This document shows positions 56,160 through 64,000 of a stretch of DNA of 64,000 bases, in pieces (positions within the stretch are counted from its first letter, which is position 1; every line of letters starts with the position of its first letter). A program made the translations under genes and the position numbers. This DNA comes from JANMJD01 sp963828405 (GTDB lineage: Bacteria; Actinomycetota; Acidimicrobiia; Acidimicrobiales; Ilumatobacteraceae): NCBI GenBank assembly GCA_963828405.1, contig CAWHEG010000026.1, positions 1 to 64,000 on the forward strand. Direction: 5' to 3'. Under the pieces are notes generated by a model. It did no database searches. It had not been told where the DNA came from and worked only from the letters and a program-made list of their open reading frames with translations.

Positions 56160-56433
56160 GTGTGAGGGGCACCGATTCGACGAGGACACGTTCGACATCG
56201 GTCGCGACGATCTCACGGTCCTTGGTGCGCTGACGATCGGCTTGTACGACGAATCCCGCTCGATCGTCGACGCGTTCCGGCTGCGACACCTCTACGGAGA
56301 GGATCTCGCGGTCGACGCGCTCCGCCGCTGGTTGGCGAGACGCGGCAACCAGCCAGCGGAGCTCCTCGACATCGCGCGCCATTTCCCCGTTTCCGAGCCG
56401 TCGCTGCGACGAGTCCTCCAGGTCCTGCTGTGA
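56160..56433 (+). pseudogene. AbiEi-type antitoxin, C-terminal remnant
   Basis: In frame with the stop at 56431-56433 the product reads RFDEDTFDIGRDDLTVLGALTIGLYDESRSIVDAFRLRHLYGEDLAVDALRRWL, the C-terminal domain of type IV AbiEi antitoxins. The N-terminal wHTH part is absent; upstream is the repeat region. The stop overlaps the AbiEii-like frame at 56430 (GTGA). Confidence 0.7.
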
Positions 56434-56812
56434 CGACGCGCCCGACACGAGCGATTCCCGGCGGGCGGGCGTATCTCGATCTCCGCAAGGCGGCGTCTGC
56501 TGCCGGGCGGCCGACCGATGAGCTGATGCAGCTGTACGCGCTCGAAGGACTCCTCGACCGGTTGAGCGGCTCACCGCACGCCCGCCGATTCGTCCTCAAG
56601 GGCGGCGTGCTGCTGGCCGCGTTCGATGCACGGCGTCCGACGCGGGACATCGATCTAGCGCGGGATGGCGAACACCCGCTGGCGCGACTTTGTCGACATC
56701 GCGAGTCTCGCCCACCGCGACGTCGACGAAGGCGCGCTCGTCGAGTCGATCAGACGGGTCGCCGCGTTCCGGCAGGTTCCGATCCGGCCACTCCGGGAGG
56801 TCCTGGCCGGCG
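56430..56812 (+). pseudogene. AbiEii-type nucleotidyltransferase toxin, internally deleted
   Basis: The start LYALEGLLDRLSGSPHARRFVLKGGVLLAAF...RPTRDIDLA is the AbiEii/DUF1814 nucleotidyltransferase core (KGG, DxD). At about 56665 it jumps, with a frame change, to TRWRDFVDIASLAHRDVDEGAL, the family's C-terminal part (around 120-150 residues are missing). Copy 2 of the direct repeat follows immediately. Confidence 0.72.
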
Positions 56813-56937
56813 GCGAACCGCCACTGCCGGCGGAGGACGATCACCCCCGCAACGAGGCCGACCACCAGCGGCTTAAGGCTCCCCGGATCCCATCGTCCCA
56901 GTCTTGCGGTCTGGGAGCCTCCCGTGTTGTCAGGCCT
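56813..56937. repeat. Direct repeat, copy 2
   Basis: This is the diverged copy of 55925-56049. On the minus strand it encodes a stub VVGLVAGVIVLRRQWRFAAG of the membrane protein that begins at 56004. Confidence 0.85.
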
Positions 56938-56967
56938 CACCAGCGCCAGCCACGCCGAGCCGGGTCA

Positions 56968-57126
56968 TCACCATCGCCTCGGGCCCATCGCGTCGATCGT
57001 TCCCCTCTCGATCAAGTCGACGATCGCTGACTCCGGGATGCGAACGTGTCGACCGAGCTTCACGTAGCGGACTCGCCGCTCGGCGATCAGCCGGTCGATC
57101 GCCGCCCACCGCCAACGCGACCAACT
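56968..57126 (-). pseudogene. Excisionase-type HTH fragment
   Basis: The minus frame reads AAIDRLIAERRVRYVKLGRHVRIPESAIVDLIERG, the second half of an excisionase/MerR-like HTH used by many small antitoxins. The first helix and a start codon are missing. The stop is at 56968. The plus strand of 57127-57260 shows nothing I can identify. Confidence 0.6.
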
Positions 57127-57260
57127 CACCCCGGAAGTCGTCGGCCTCGGCGAACGACCGGCAACCCCGGCCGACGCCGCCGCCTGGGACGAACTCAGCG
57201 CCACGTCGGGCTCACCCGGATCTGGCTCGACACCACCGACCGCCCCACCAGAAACCGGTC

Positions 57261-57698
57261 TCAACCCGCCGAAGTCGGGGCAGTGCTGTCGGGATGAGGG
57301 ACCGGCCGCAGGTCGAGGTCGGCGATGTTGGCGAAGTCGTCGGGGTTCACCGTGTATAGCGGGAGACCCGTTGCAACGGCCACCGATGCGATCAACGCGT
57401 CATAGGCACGAGCCTTCGGCTTGCGGCCTGCCGCCCGAAGGCCGGCCGCCACCCGGCCGAACGCGCGGGCTGCGGCAGCGTCGAAGGGCAGCGGTTCGAA
57501 GTCGTGCTCGGCCTGCTGCACGTGGGCCTGGCGAGTGGCGCGCTCATCCTCGTCGGTGGCGACGAGCGGCCCGACGCTGAGTTCGGCGAGCGTGATCGTC
57601 GTGATCGTCGGTCGCGACGACAGCATCGCCGGGTCGGTGATCCGCGGCAGAAGGATGACCGTGTTCGTGTCGAGGATCCCGTCGGGGGTATCGCTCAC
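57261..57698 (-). CDS. PIN-domain VapC toxin (145 aa)
   Basis: ILDTNTVILLPRI supplies the first acidic residue, ITLAELSVGPL the Glu, and KARAYDALIASVAVATGLPLYTVNPDDFANI the late acidic residues of the PIN RNase site. The start overlaps the stop of the Phd/VapB gene (57695-57698). Confidence 0.92.
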   Translation of the reverse strand: MSDTPDGILDTNTVILLPRITDPAMLSSRPTITTITLAELSVGPLVATDEDERATRQAHVQQAEHDFEPLPFDAAAARAFGRVAAGLRAAGRKPKARAYDALIASVAVATGLPLYTVNPDDFANIADLDLRPVPHPDSTAPTSAG

Positions 57699-57931
57699 AA
57701 CGATGAATCCAGCGCTGAGTCGACGTCGTCACGGAAACGGCCGGGGTCGACCACAGGCAGATTGCGCCAACGGCCCAGCAGCGTTGCGGCATCCAGCGGA
57801 CGAGGACGAAGGGGGCGAAGTTCGGCGACCTCGTGACCGTCGCGGGTCACCACGACTGTGTCCCCACCGAGGACACGATCGATCACATCGCCGCCATTGT
57901 TGCGCAACTCTCGGACAGTCACGGTCATCAT
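57695..57931 (-). CDS. Phd/YefM-type antitoxin (78 aa)
   Basis: MTVTVRELRNNGGDVIDRVLGGDTVVVTRDGHEVAELRP is the Phd/YefM DNA-binding domain. ATGs at 57931 and 57928 are both possible starts. It pairs with the downstream VapC; Phd with PIN is a common pairing. Confidence 0.9.
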   Translation of the reverse strand: MMTVTVRELRNNGGDVIDRVLGGDTVVVTRDGHEVAELRPLRPRPLDAATLLGRWRNLPVVDPGRFRDDVDSALDSSL

Positions 57932-57987
57932 GCCAGTCAATGTATCACGCGTGAGACACGAGAGCTGCGGACAAGACGTTTCGGAGC

Positions 57988-58016
57988 TGGCGGACGGGAA
58001 TCGAACCCGAGAGCGT
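57988..58016 (-). repeat. tRNA 3'-end fragment
   Basis: The minus strand reads ...TCGGGTTCGATTCCCGTCCGCCA..., a T arm with a 3' acceptor strand. No matching D arm, anticodon arm or 5' acceptor strand is found upstream, so this is a fragment. Such 3' ends are usual integrase attachment scars. The antisense protein ORF through it is an artefact. Confidence 0.6.
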
Positions 58017-58109
58017 CCGTGCCCTCCCGTGCCGCCCTGTGGTGCGATGTCCCACTTGAGCAGGGCGAACGTCGGGTGCTCGTGATGCCTGGGGCCGCCA
58101 CGTGGCACC

Positions 58110-58295
58110 TCGTGCCGCCGAGTTCCGCGATCGGCGCGGCGGCTGACCGGATCCTGCACGCATCAGGCGTCGGACGCTGCTTCACCACCCGCGTCGTCGC
58201 TGGACAGTTCGCCTGGAACTACAACCAGGACGCACTCGACTACGAACAACGCCTGCTTGCCGGCCGCTACGTGATCACCACCTCCTTCGGCTCGC
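58110..58295 (+). pseudogene. IS1634-like transposase fragment
   Basis: The frame reads AAADRILHASGVGRCFTTRVVAGQFAWNYNQDALDYEQRLLAGRYVITTS, matching the middle of IS1634-family DDE transposases (the VGRxF...RYV/ITTS region). No start, DDE triad or terminal inverted repeats remain. It lies directly before a GT4 gene. Confidence 0.65.
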
Positions 58296-58346
58296 CACGA
58301 CGGGCCGCGACCACGTCGCCTCCGCTCGCTGGAAGACTGTTCGATC

Positions 58347-59627
58347 GTGCGCCGGCCGACCCCCAGACCGATCGACCGCGATCGGCCGTTGCTCGTCCAT
58401 CTGACCACGGTCGACATGAGCCTCGAGCTGCTGCTCGGCCCACAGCTGCGGGCGTTCCGCGACGCCGGCTACGACGTGATCGGGGTCTCGGCGACCGGCC
58501 CGTACGTCGCCGGCCTCGAAGCCGACGGGATCCGCCATATCGCCCTCGAGCACGCCACCCGCTCGTTCTCGATCGGCGACGACCTCGGGGCGATGGTCGA
58601 GCTGATCAGGCTGTTCCGCCGGCTCCAGCCCGACATCGTCCACACCCACAACCCCAAGCCGGGGGTGTATGGGCGCATCGCCGCGAAGGTCGCCGGGGTG
58701 CCGGTGATCGTCAACACGGTCCACGGGTTGTTCGCCCAGCCGACCGATCGGTGGGCGAAGAAGGCCGTCGTCTACGGCCTCGAACGGCTCGCCTCGGTCT
58801 GCTCGCAGGCCGAGCTCGTCCAGAACCCCGAGGACGTGGCGACGCTGCGCAAGCTGCGGATCCCGTCGTCGAAGCTGCACCTGCTCGGCAACGGGGTCGA
58901 TCTGACCCGGTTCCAACCGCACCTCGTGTCCGCCGAAGCCCGCGAGGCTGCCCGCCGGGAGATGGGCGCCGACGGTGACGGTGACGTGGTCGTCGGGTTC
59001 GTCGGGCGGATGGTCAACGAGAAGGGCATCCCCGAGCTGATCGACGCCGCCGAACGGGTGATGGAGCACCACCCCCGGGCCCGTTTCGCCCTGATCGGCC
59101 CGCACGACGGCACCCGGGCCGACGACGTCCCCGCCGCCCTGCTCGACCGGGCCCGGTCGCTCGGGGTCGCCGTGCTCGGGCACCGCGACGACGTCGTGCC
59201 GTACTACGCCGGGATGGACCTGTTCGTGCTGCCCAGCCATCGCGAGGGCTTCCCCCGCTCGGTGATGGAGGCAGCCGCGATGGGCGTGCCGACGGTGGCC
59301 ACCGACATCCGCGGCTGCCGCCAGGCGGTGACGGCCGAGTCGGGCCTGCTCGTTCCGGTGCGTGACGCCCCGGCGCTGGCAGCTGCGCTGGACTCGCTGG
59401 TGGGTGATGACGACCGCCGGGCCGCACTGTCGATCGGGGCGCAGCGGTTGGCGGCAGAGCGCTTCGACGTGCAGCACCAGATCGACCTCAGCCTCGGCGT
59501 CTACCAGCGGGGCCTCGACCGAGTGGGCCTCGACCGGGCCGACCTTGGCCGTCGTGATCTCGACCGGGCCGGCCTCGAGCGGGCCAGGCCGACCGCGCCC
59601 GTAGACCATCAGGGGACCCGGGCATGA
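58347..59627 (+). CDS. Glycosyltransferase family 4 (426 aa)
   Basis: HTHNPKPGVYGRIAAKVAGVPVIVNTVHGLFA and NGVDLTRFQPH are GT4 landmarks (resembling WcaJ-like and polysaccharide pathway members). The donor site is FVLPSHREGFPRSVMEAAAMGVPTVATDIRGCRQAV (EX7E). The C-terminal 40 residues are an unusual repeat of GLDR/ADLGRRDLDRAG-like pentads. The GTG at 58347 is the start. Its stop overlaps the epimerase start (ATGA). Confidence 0.92.
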   Translation: MRRPTPRPIDRDRPLLVHLTTVDMSLELLLGPQLRAFRDAGYDVIGVSATGPYVAGLEADGIRHIALEHATRSFSIGDDLGAMVELIRLFRRLQPDIVHTHNPKPGVYGRIAAKVAGVPVIVNTVHGLFAQPTDRWAKKAVVYGLERLASVCSQAELVQNPEDVATLRKLRIPSSKLHLLGNGVDLTRFQPHLVSAEAREAARREMGADGDGDVVVGFVGRMVNEKGIPELIDAAERVMEHHPRARFALIGPHDGTRADDVPAALLDRARSLGVAVLGHRDDVVPYYAGMDLFVLPSHREGFPRSVMEAAAMGVPTVATDIRGCRQAVTAESGLLVPVRDAPALAAALDSLVGDDDRRAALSIGAQRLAAERFDVQHQIDLSLGVYQRGLDRVGLDRADLGRRDLDRAGLERARPTAPVDHQGTRA

Positions 59628-60592
59628 TCCCCATGATCGACGTACCCGTGGTCGTCACCGGCGGAGCCGGCTTCATCGGCGCCAACCTGTGCCGCACGCT
59701 GCTGCAGCGGGGCGCACCCGAGGTGATCGTGCTCGACGACCTGTCGAGCGGGTTCCTCGCCAACCTCGACGGCCTCGATGTGCGCTTCGTCGAGGGGAGC
59801 ATCCTCGATCGCCACCTGCTCGCCGAGGTCGTCCCGCAGGGCGCGGCGATCGTCCACCTGGCGGCGCGGCCGTCGGTGCCCCGCTCGGTGATTGACCCGA
59901 TCCGCTCCCACGAGATGAACGCCACGGGCACGATCTACGTGCTCGAGGCGGCCCGGGCCGCTGGTGCCCGCCAAGTGATCGTCGCCAGTTCGTCGTCGGT
60001 GTACGGCGACAACGACGCGCCGTTCAAGCACGAGGACCTGCCTGTCGCCCCGCGCAGCCCGTACGGCGCGTCGAAGCTGGCCACCGAGTCGTACACGCTG
60101 GCCTACCAGCGCACCTACGGACTGGCGACGCTGGCCTTCCGCTTCTTCAACGTCTACGGGCCGCTGCAAGCGGCCGGGCATGCCTACGCCGCGGTGATCC
60201 CGGCATTCATCGACGCGGCGTTGACGGGCCAGCCGATGACCGTCCACGGCGACGGCCTGCAGAGCCGTGACTTCACCTTCGTCGACAGCGTGACCGACGC
60301 CATCGCCCGGGCGGTCGCCGGCGGCGTCTCCTACGACGGGCCGGTGAACCTGGCCTTCGGCACCTCGGCGACGCTGCTCGACGTGGTCGGGCTGCTGGAG
60401 GCCGAACTGGGCCGTCCGCTGCAACGGCGGCACATCGAGCCGCGCGCCGGGGACATCTACCGGTCCCGGGCCGCCGGCGAACGGCTGGCCTCGCTGCTCC
60501 CCGAGGTCACGCCGACCGAGCTGTCGGTCGGCGTCGCCCGCACGTTGGCGTGGGCCCGGTCGCAGGGCTCCCGCGCCGGCGTGGCGAGCTGA
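59624..60592 (+). CDS. Extended SDR nucleotide-sugar epimerase/dehydratase (322 aa)
   Basis: TGGAGFIGANL (NAD-binding), VHLAARPSVPRSV, ASSSSVYGD and the catalytic YGASK are all present, with FFNVYGP and DFTFVDSVTDAI. It resembles UDP-glucose 4-epimerases or UDP-N-acetylglucosamine 4-epimerases. It is the second gene of a surface-glycan operon, overlapping the GT4 gene before and 10 bases from the double GT after. Confidence 0.93.
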   Translation: MIPMIDVPVVVTGGAGFIGANLCRTLLQRGAPEVIVLDDLSSGFLANLDGLDVRFVEGSILDRHLLAEVVPQGAAIVHLAARPSVPRSVIDPIRSHEMNATGTIYVLEAARAAGARQVIVASSSSVYGDNDAPFKHEDLPVAPRSPYGASKLATESYTLAYQRTYGLATLAFRFFNVYGPLQAAGHAYAAVIPAFIDAALTGQPMTVHGDGLQSRDFTFVDSVTDAIARAVAGGVSYDGPVNLAFGTSATLLDVVGLLEAELGRPLQRRHIEPRAGDIYRSRAAGERLASLLPEVTPTELSVGVARTLAWARSQGSRAGVAS

Positions 60593-60602
60593 CGCCCGGC
60601 CG

Positions 60603-62846
60603 ATGAGGATCCTGCACGTCGTGCCCAGCCTCGGCTCGGGCGGCTCGGAACGGTCGCTCTACGAGAGCCTGGCGCGCTTCCCACCCGACATCGACTCACG
60701 CGTGCTCGTCTTCGGCCGGCGGGAGGGGGGTGTACACGACCTGGTCGAGAGACTCGGCGTTCCCGTCGTCGTGTGCCCGGGCTCCTATCTCGCCCGCCTG
60801 CGGGCGACGATCGCTCAGATCCGGCGGTGGCGCCCCGACCTCGTCCACACCTCTGTGCCCGAGGCCGACCTGGTGGGGCGGGTCGCCGGACGGCTGTGCC
60901 GGGTGCCGGTGCTCTCGACCCTGGTCAACACCTCGTACGACCCGCTGCGCAGGGCCGATCCCGCCGTGGGCAGATTGGCGCTCGCCGGGCATCGCCGCCT
61001 CGACCAGCTCACCTCGCGGATGTGCGTCGGGCACTTCCGGGCGGTCAGCGAGGCGGTGGCCGCCGATGCGGCCAGCGGCCTCGGCATTCCCCGTCGGCGC
61101 ATCACGGTCATCCCGCGTGGTCGCAGTGGCGAGGCGTTGACGACGATCTCTCCCGACGAGCGGGCTGCCGTGCGTCGGGAGTTGGGCCTTCCGCCGGATG
61201 CCGTGGTCGTCGGCACCGTCGGGCGGATGGTGTACCAGAAGGCGCTCGACGTCCTCCTCGAGGGGTTCGCCGACGCGGTACGCGCCGCACCCGAAATCGA
61301 TCTGCGGCTGGTGCACGCCGGGCCGGAAGGTCCCGAGACGCCGCGGATCCGGGCGCGCATCACCGAGCTCGGGCTGAATGGGCGGGTCGTCCTGCTCGGG
61401 TCGCGACCGGAGGCGGCGGCCACGGTGCTCCCGGCACTCGACGTGTTCGCCTTCCCCTCGCGGTACGAAGGCATGCCCGGAGCATTGATCGAGGCGCTCG
61501 GGCGCGGTCTGCCCGTCGTCGCCAGCGACATCGGCCCCAATCGGGAAGTCGCCGACGGTGTGGCCAGGTTCGTGCCGGTCAACGACGCCCGAGCTCTCGG
61601 CCGGGCGATCCTCGAGCTGGCCCGTGACCGCGACGCCGCGGCGACCCTCGGTGCGACCGGTCATCAGCGCGTCGCTGTTGGGTTCGACATGAACCATGTC
61701 GTCGAGCGGGAGGCGGCGCTGTACCGCAGCGCCGCCGGGGCCGAACCCGACTCCCCGGAGACGGACGACCTACGCAGCGGTATCACCCGTCGTCGGGTGA
61801 CCTTGGTGATCTCGTCGACGGACCGCCGGGGGGCCGAGACCTTCACGTCGGAGTTGGCGGATGAGCTGGCCGGAGCGGGGTTCGAGGTTGCGTTCGTCGC
61901 CTTGGAGCCCGGTCGGCGTGAGCACCCGCTGCCGGCGATGGTGCTCGGACCGTCGAGATGGTCGTGGCGGACCTGGCGCGAGCTATACCGGCATGTGGCC
62001 CCCGGCGGGGTGACGGTGGCGGTGGGCGGTAATGCACTGATCCCATGCGCCGTGCTCGGCTTCGTCCGTCGCCGCGCCGTGGTCTACGGCGGCATCGGCG
62101 ACCCGGCGGCGTGGGGGAGCGTGAGGCTGGCGACGATCCGCGTCGGTTGGCCGCTGCGTGCCTGCCGGCGTGTGTACGCGATCTATCCCGGGGCTGCCGA
62201 GTACCTCGTCGAGCGGTACCGCCTGCGCGCCGACCGAGTGGGGGTGATCACCAACGGGCGGAGTGCCGAACGCTTCCAACCGGCGTCGCCCGAGGTTCGC
62301 GTTGCGGCGAGAGCCACGCTCGGCCTCGACGACGACCACCGGTGGGTCGGCTTCGTCGGGGCGCTGAGCGAGGAGAAGCGCCCGCTGCTGGCCATCGAAG
62401 CGGTCGCCGCCGACAAGTCCCTGGGTCTGGTGGTCGCCGGAGACGGGCCGTTGCGAGCGCAGTGCGAGCAACTCGCCGACCGGACGGCGGCGGGCCGTGT
62501 GCGCTTCCTCGGCCAGGTCGACGATGCCCGGGCCGTGTATCGGGCGGTCGACGCTCTCGTCGTGCCGAGCCGTACCGAGGGCGTGCCGGGGGTGGCGATT
62601 GAGGCCGGCCTGAGCGGGCTGCCGGTAGTGGCCACACGGGTGGGCGGGGTCCCGTACGTGGTGGTCGACGGCGAGACCGGTCTGCTCGTCGTGGCCGGCG
62701 ATCGGCCGGGCCTCACCGGCGCGTTGCTCGGGGCGATCGGCCGCCGCGACGAACTCGGGGCCGCGGCCAGGCGTCGGTGCGTCGAGTGCTTCTCGTCGGC
62801 GACGATCATGCGCGGTTGGATCGAGGAGGTGTCCCGCCTCGCCTAG
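60603..62846 (+). CDS. Double GT4 glycosyltransferase (747 aa)
   Basis: Two complete GT-B units are fused. Unit 1 (residues 1-375): LHVVPSLGSGGSERSLYESL, FAFPSRYEGMPGALIEALGRGLPVVASDIG. Unit 2 (about 390-747): LVISSTDRRGAETFTSELADEL, FVGALSEEKRPLLAIEAVA, LVVPSRTEGVPGVAIEAGLSGLPVVATRVGG. Each has an EX7E-like motif, so both may be active on successive sugars. GT4 proteins are normally 350-400 residues, so this is a true fusion unless a stop was lost. Confidence 0.9.
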   Translation: MRILHVVPSLGSGGSERSLYESLARFPPDIDSRVLVFGRREGGVHDLVERLGVPVVVCPGSYLARLRATIAQIRRWRPDLVHTSVPEADLVGRVAGRLCRVPVLSTLVNTSYDPLRRADPAVGRLALAGHRRLDQLTSRMCVGHFRAVSEAVAADAASGLGIPRRRITVIPRGRSGEALTTISPDERAAVRRELGLPPDAVVVGTVGRMVYQKALDVLLEGFADAVRAAPEIDLRLVHAGPEGPETPRIRARITELGLNGRVVLLGSRPEAAATVLPALDVFAFPSRYEGMPGALIEALGRGLPVVASDIGPNREVADGVARFVPVNDARALGRAILELARDRDAAATLGATGHQRVAVGFDMNHVVEREAALYRSAAGAEPDSPETDDLRSGITRRRVTLVISSTDRRGAETFTSELADELAGAGFEVAFVALEPGRREHPLPAMVLGPSRWSWRTWRELYRHVAPGGVTVAVGGNALIPCAVLGFVRRRAVVYGGIGDPAAWGSVRLATIRVGWPLRACRRVYAIYPGAAEYLVERYRLRADRVGVITNGRSAERFQPASPEVRVAARATLGLDDDHRWVGFVGALSEEKRPLLAIEAVAADKSLGLVVAGDGPLRAQCEQLADRTAAGRVRFLGQVDDARAVYRAVDALVVPSRTEGVPGVAIEAGLSGLPVVATRVGGVPYVVVDGETGLLVVAGDRPGLTGALLGAIGRRDELGAAARRRCVECFSSATIMRGWIEEVSRLA

Positions 62847-62903
62847 ACGAACTGTCCATCCGTGGCTTGGATGCCGAACCCGGGCCGACGTGCGCATCAG
62901 CGG

Positions 62904-63746
62904 TCAGCGCGGCCAGAGCGGGGCGCAGCCGAGCGCCGATTCGAGTGCCGCCGTGTCCGCCCAGAGGGATGTCTCCAACTCGGCGGGAATCTCGCAGCGC
63001 GAGGAGTCGAGCAGCCGTCGGTACTTCGGGTCGTCCCTGGTCAACATGCGCGAAGTGACTGCGCGGACCGGTGAGGGGATCCACTTAGGTCCATTGGTGA
63101 TGCCCCTCTCGAAGAGCCAGAGCATCGGGCGGGTGAAGGACTTCTTGCTCTCGGTGACGTTCTGTTGCGGCAGGGGGACCGGGATCAGGCTCAGGTCGAG
63201 GAAGCGCAGGATGCCCTCCCACGCCGGTCCGTGGTTGAGGTCCTCGCTGCGGGCGACGTGGATCCGGTTCGACGGGAAGCGCGCCAGGTAGGGGGTCAGG
63301 GCGCGGTGGTAGCGGCTGCGGGCACCGTAGCGTTCGGGTTCGTCGCGCAGCAGCCGATCGAACGACCGGCGCTCCCGTCCGCGTTGCACCTGGTGGCGAT
63401 ACTCCGAGCGCATCCGCTCGATCGGGTGGCGGACCAGGAAGATCAGCCGGACGTTGGGCAGGACGGCGTTGATGCGCTCGGCGGCGATCGCGGCGAGCGC
63501 CGGGTCGGTGTAGCTGACGGAGGATTCGCCGACGAGCGTTGCCGGCCCGGAGCGGCTGAACTGAGAGAAGTACCAGTCGGTGCCGGTGGCCCACACCGAA
63601 TCGTCGGAGAAGAAGTTCGGCTCCTGGATCTGCGGGACACCGACCTTGGGATGCATCTCGAGCCACCGTTGGGTCGAAGTTGTCGCCGCCTTCATCGCTC
63701 CGATGATGATGTACTCTGGACCATTGGCTGATCGGTTGACGAGCAT
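62904..63746 (-). CDS. Sulfotransferase family protein (280 aa)
   Basis: The PAPS 5'-phosphosulfate loop is YIIIGAMKAATTSTQRWL (residues 11-28), and the 3'-phosphate motif region is VRHPIERMRSEY. It transfers sulfate to a sugar or small molecule. ATG 63746 gives a normal N-terminus; GTG 63806 and ATG 63848 extend the frame. It faces the double GT gene from the other strand and may sulfate the same glycan. Confidence 0.88.
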   Translation of the reverse strand: MLVNRSANGPEYIIIGAMKAATTSTQRWLEMHPKVGVPQIQEPNFFSDDSVWATGTDWYFSQFSRSGPATLVGESSVSYTDPALAAIAAERINAVLPNVRLIFLVRHPIERMRSEYRHQVQRGRERRSFDRLLRDEPERYGARSRYHRALTPYLARFPSNRIHVARSEDLNHGPAWEGILRFLDLSLIPVPLPQQNVTESKKSFTRPMLWLFERGITNGPKWIPSPVRAVTSRMLTRDDPKYRRLLDSSRCEIPAELETSLWADTAALESALGCAPLWPR

Positions 63747-63916
63747 CGACGAGGCGCCTCGCAGCGAATCGGTGAACCCCCACCAACCTGCCCGGTGAGG
63801 CTTCACAACCAGCGTGGGTCGGCATCTGACCCTAGTGGTAACCTGCACCCCGCGAACAGGCCGGCGGCGTAGGCCACATTGCCTGAATCGTCCCTGAGTG
63901 TGTTTGATGGTTCACC

Positions 63917-64000
63917 ATGAGAGTTGCATTCGTCGGCGGCGAGAAGCACTACGATCGGCATCGCCGCGGGGAATTGGGCCTTTTGGCGCGGCCAGCGAGT
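63917..64000 (+). CDS. Start of an unknown gene (cut by the window)
   Basis: ATG 63917 opens MRVAFVGGEKHYDRHRR and continues to the window edge. Only 28 residues are visible. MRVAFVGG is like the start of many Rossmann-fold or glycosyltransferase proteins, but this is too little to name it. Confidence 0.45.
   Translation, partial: MRVAFVGGEKHYDRHRRGELGLLARPAS

Noticed and set aside
57988..58080. A complete tRNA gene on the minus strand
   Set aside because: Only the T arm and acceptor 3' strand fit; no anticodon arm or paired 5' acceptor strand is present.
57695..58159. Longer reading frame upstream of the Phd antitoxin
   Set aside because: The upstream part is translated from a tRNA 3' fragment (RVRFPSASSE-like text), a common artefact; the antitoxin starts at 57931 or 57928.
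5269..64000. CRISPR arrays and rRNA genes
   Set aside because: No regularly spaced identical repeats of 24-40 bases and no rRNA-like conserved segments were seen.

Overview
The window is high-GC DNA with dense, short-spaced genes. It looks like an actinobacterial chromosome, possibly class Acidimicrobiia; that placement is inferred from gene content (UPF0182, DivIVA-domain protein, PAC2 protein, HelD, class E sortase, secreted PDZ-Lon protease) and not from a phylogeny.

Layout. 0-4.3 kb: the start of an XRE-type regulator and a KAP-family P-loop NTPase gene broken by at least six frameshifts, ending beside an initiator tRNA gene that has partial copies of itself next to it. 4.7-16 kb: housekeeping and envelope genes. 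16.2-21.8 kb: a tightly overlapping run hemE-hemH-hemY-sortase-lnt. 21.8-37 kb: central metabolism and carbohydrate genes, including a glycosyltransferase/methyltransferase/alpha-toroid trio, a fused 2-oxo acid dehydrogenase E1 next to a cyclodeaminase and an aldehyde dehydrogenase, a HEPN/MNT pair, a thioesterase and a PQQ-type sugar dehydrogenase. 37-41 kb: a Uma2 protein, UDP-sugar dehydrogenase, a VapBC module and a DUF4184 membrane protein.

The most interesting part is 41.3-54.7 kb, a lasso-peptide (RiPP) locus. On the minus strand a B1 (RiPP recognition element), a C (asparagine-synthetase-like cyclase) and a 45-residue precursor A overlap one another. The precursor has a YxxP leader motif, Thr at -2 and a predicted 18-residue core, GGIGTMGDTDMAMNNSTL, with Asp8 as ring acceptor. 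An HprK-like kinase converges on the precursor. A B2 leader peptidase lies 6 kb away in a plus-strand operon with a polytopic membrane protein, a 512-aa protein I do not recognise and a PRMT-like methyltransferase. A nucleotidyltransferase (PF14907-like), an ECF sigma factor with a repeat-rich membrane partner, and an ABC exporter complete the set. A MazEF-type module sits inside the locus.

54.7-58.3 kb is a worn island of toxin-antitoxin genes, AbiE remnants between 125-bp direct repeats, a tRNA 3'-end fragment and an IS transposase fragment. 58.3-64 kb encodes surface-glycan assembly: a GT4 glycosyltransferase, an epimerase, a double GT4 protein and a sulfotransferase.

Several genes that should be intact (hemY, B2, the methyltransferase) carry single frameshifts. 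Part of the frameshift load may therefore be assembly or sequencing error, so the broken-gene calls need read support.
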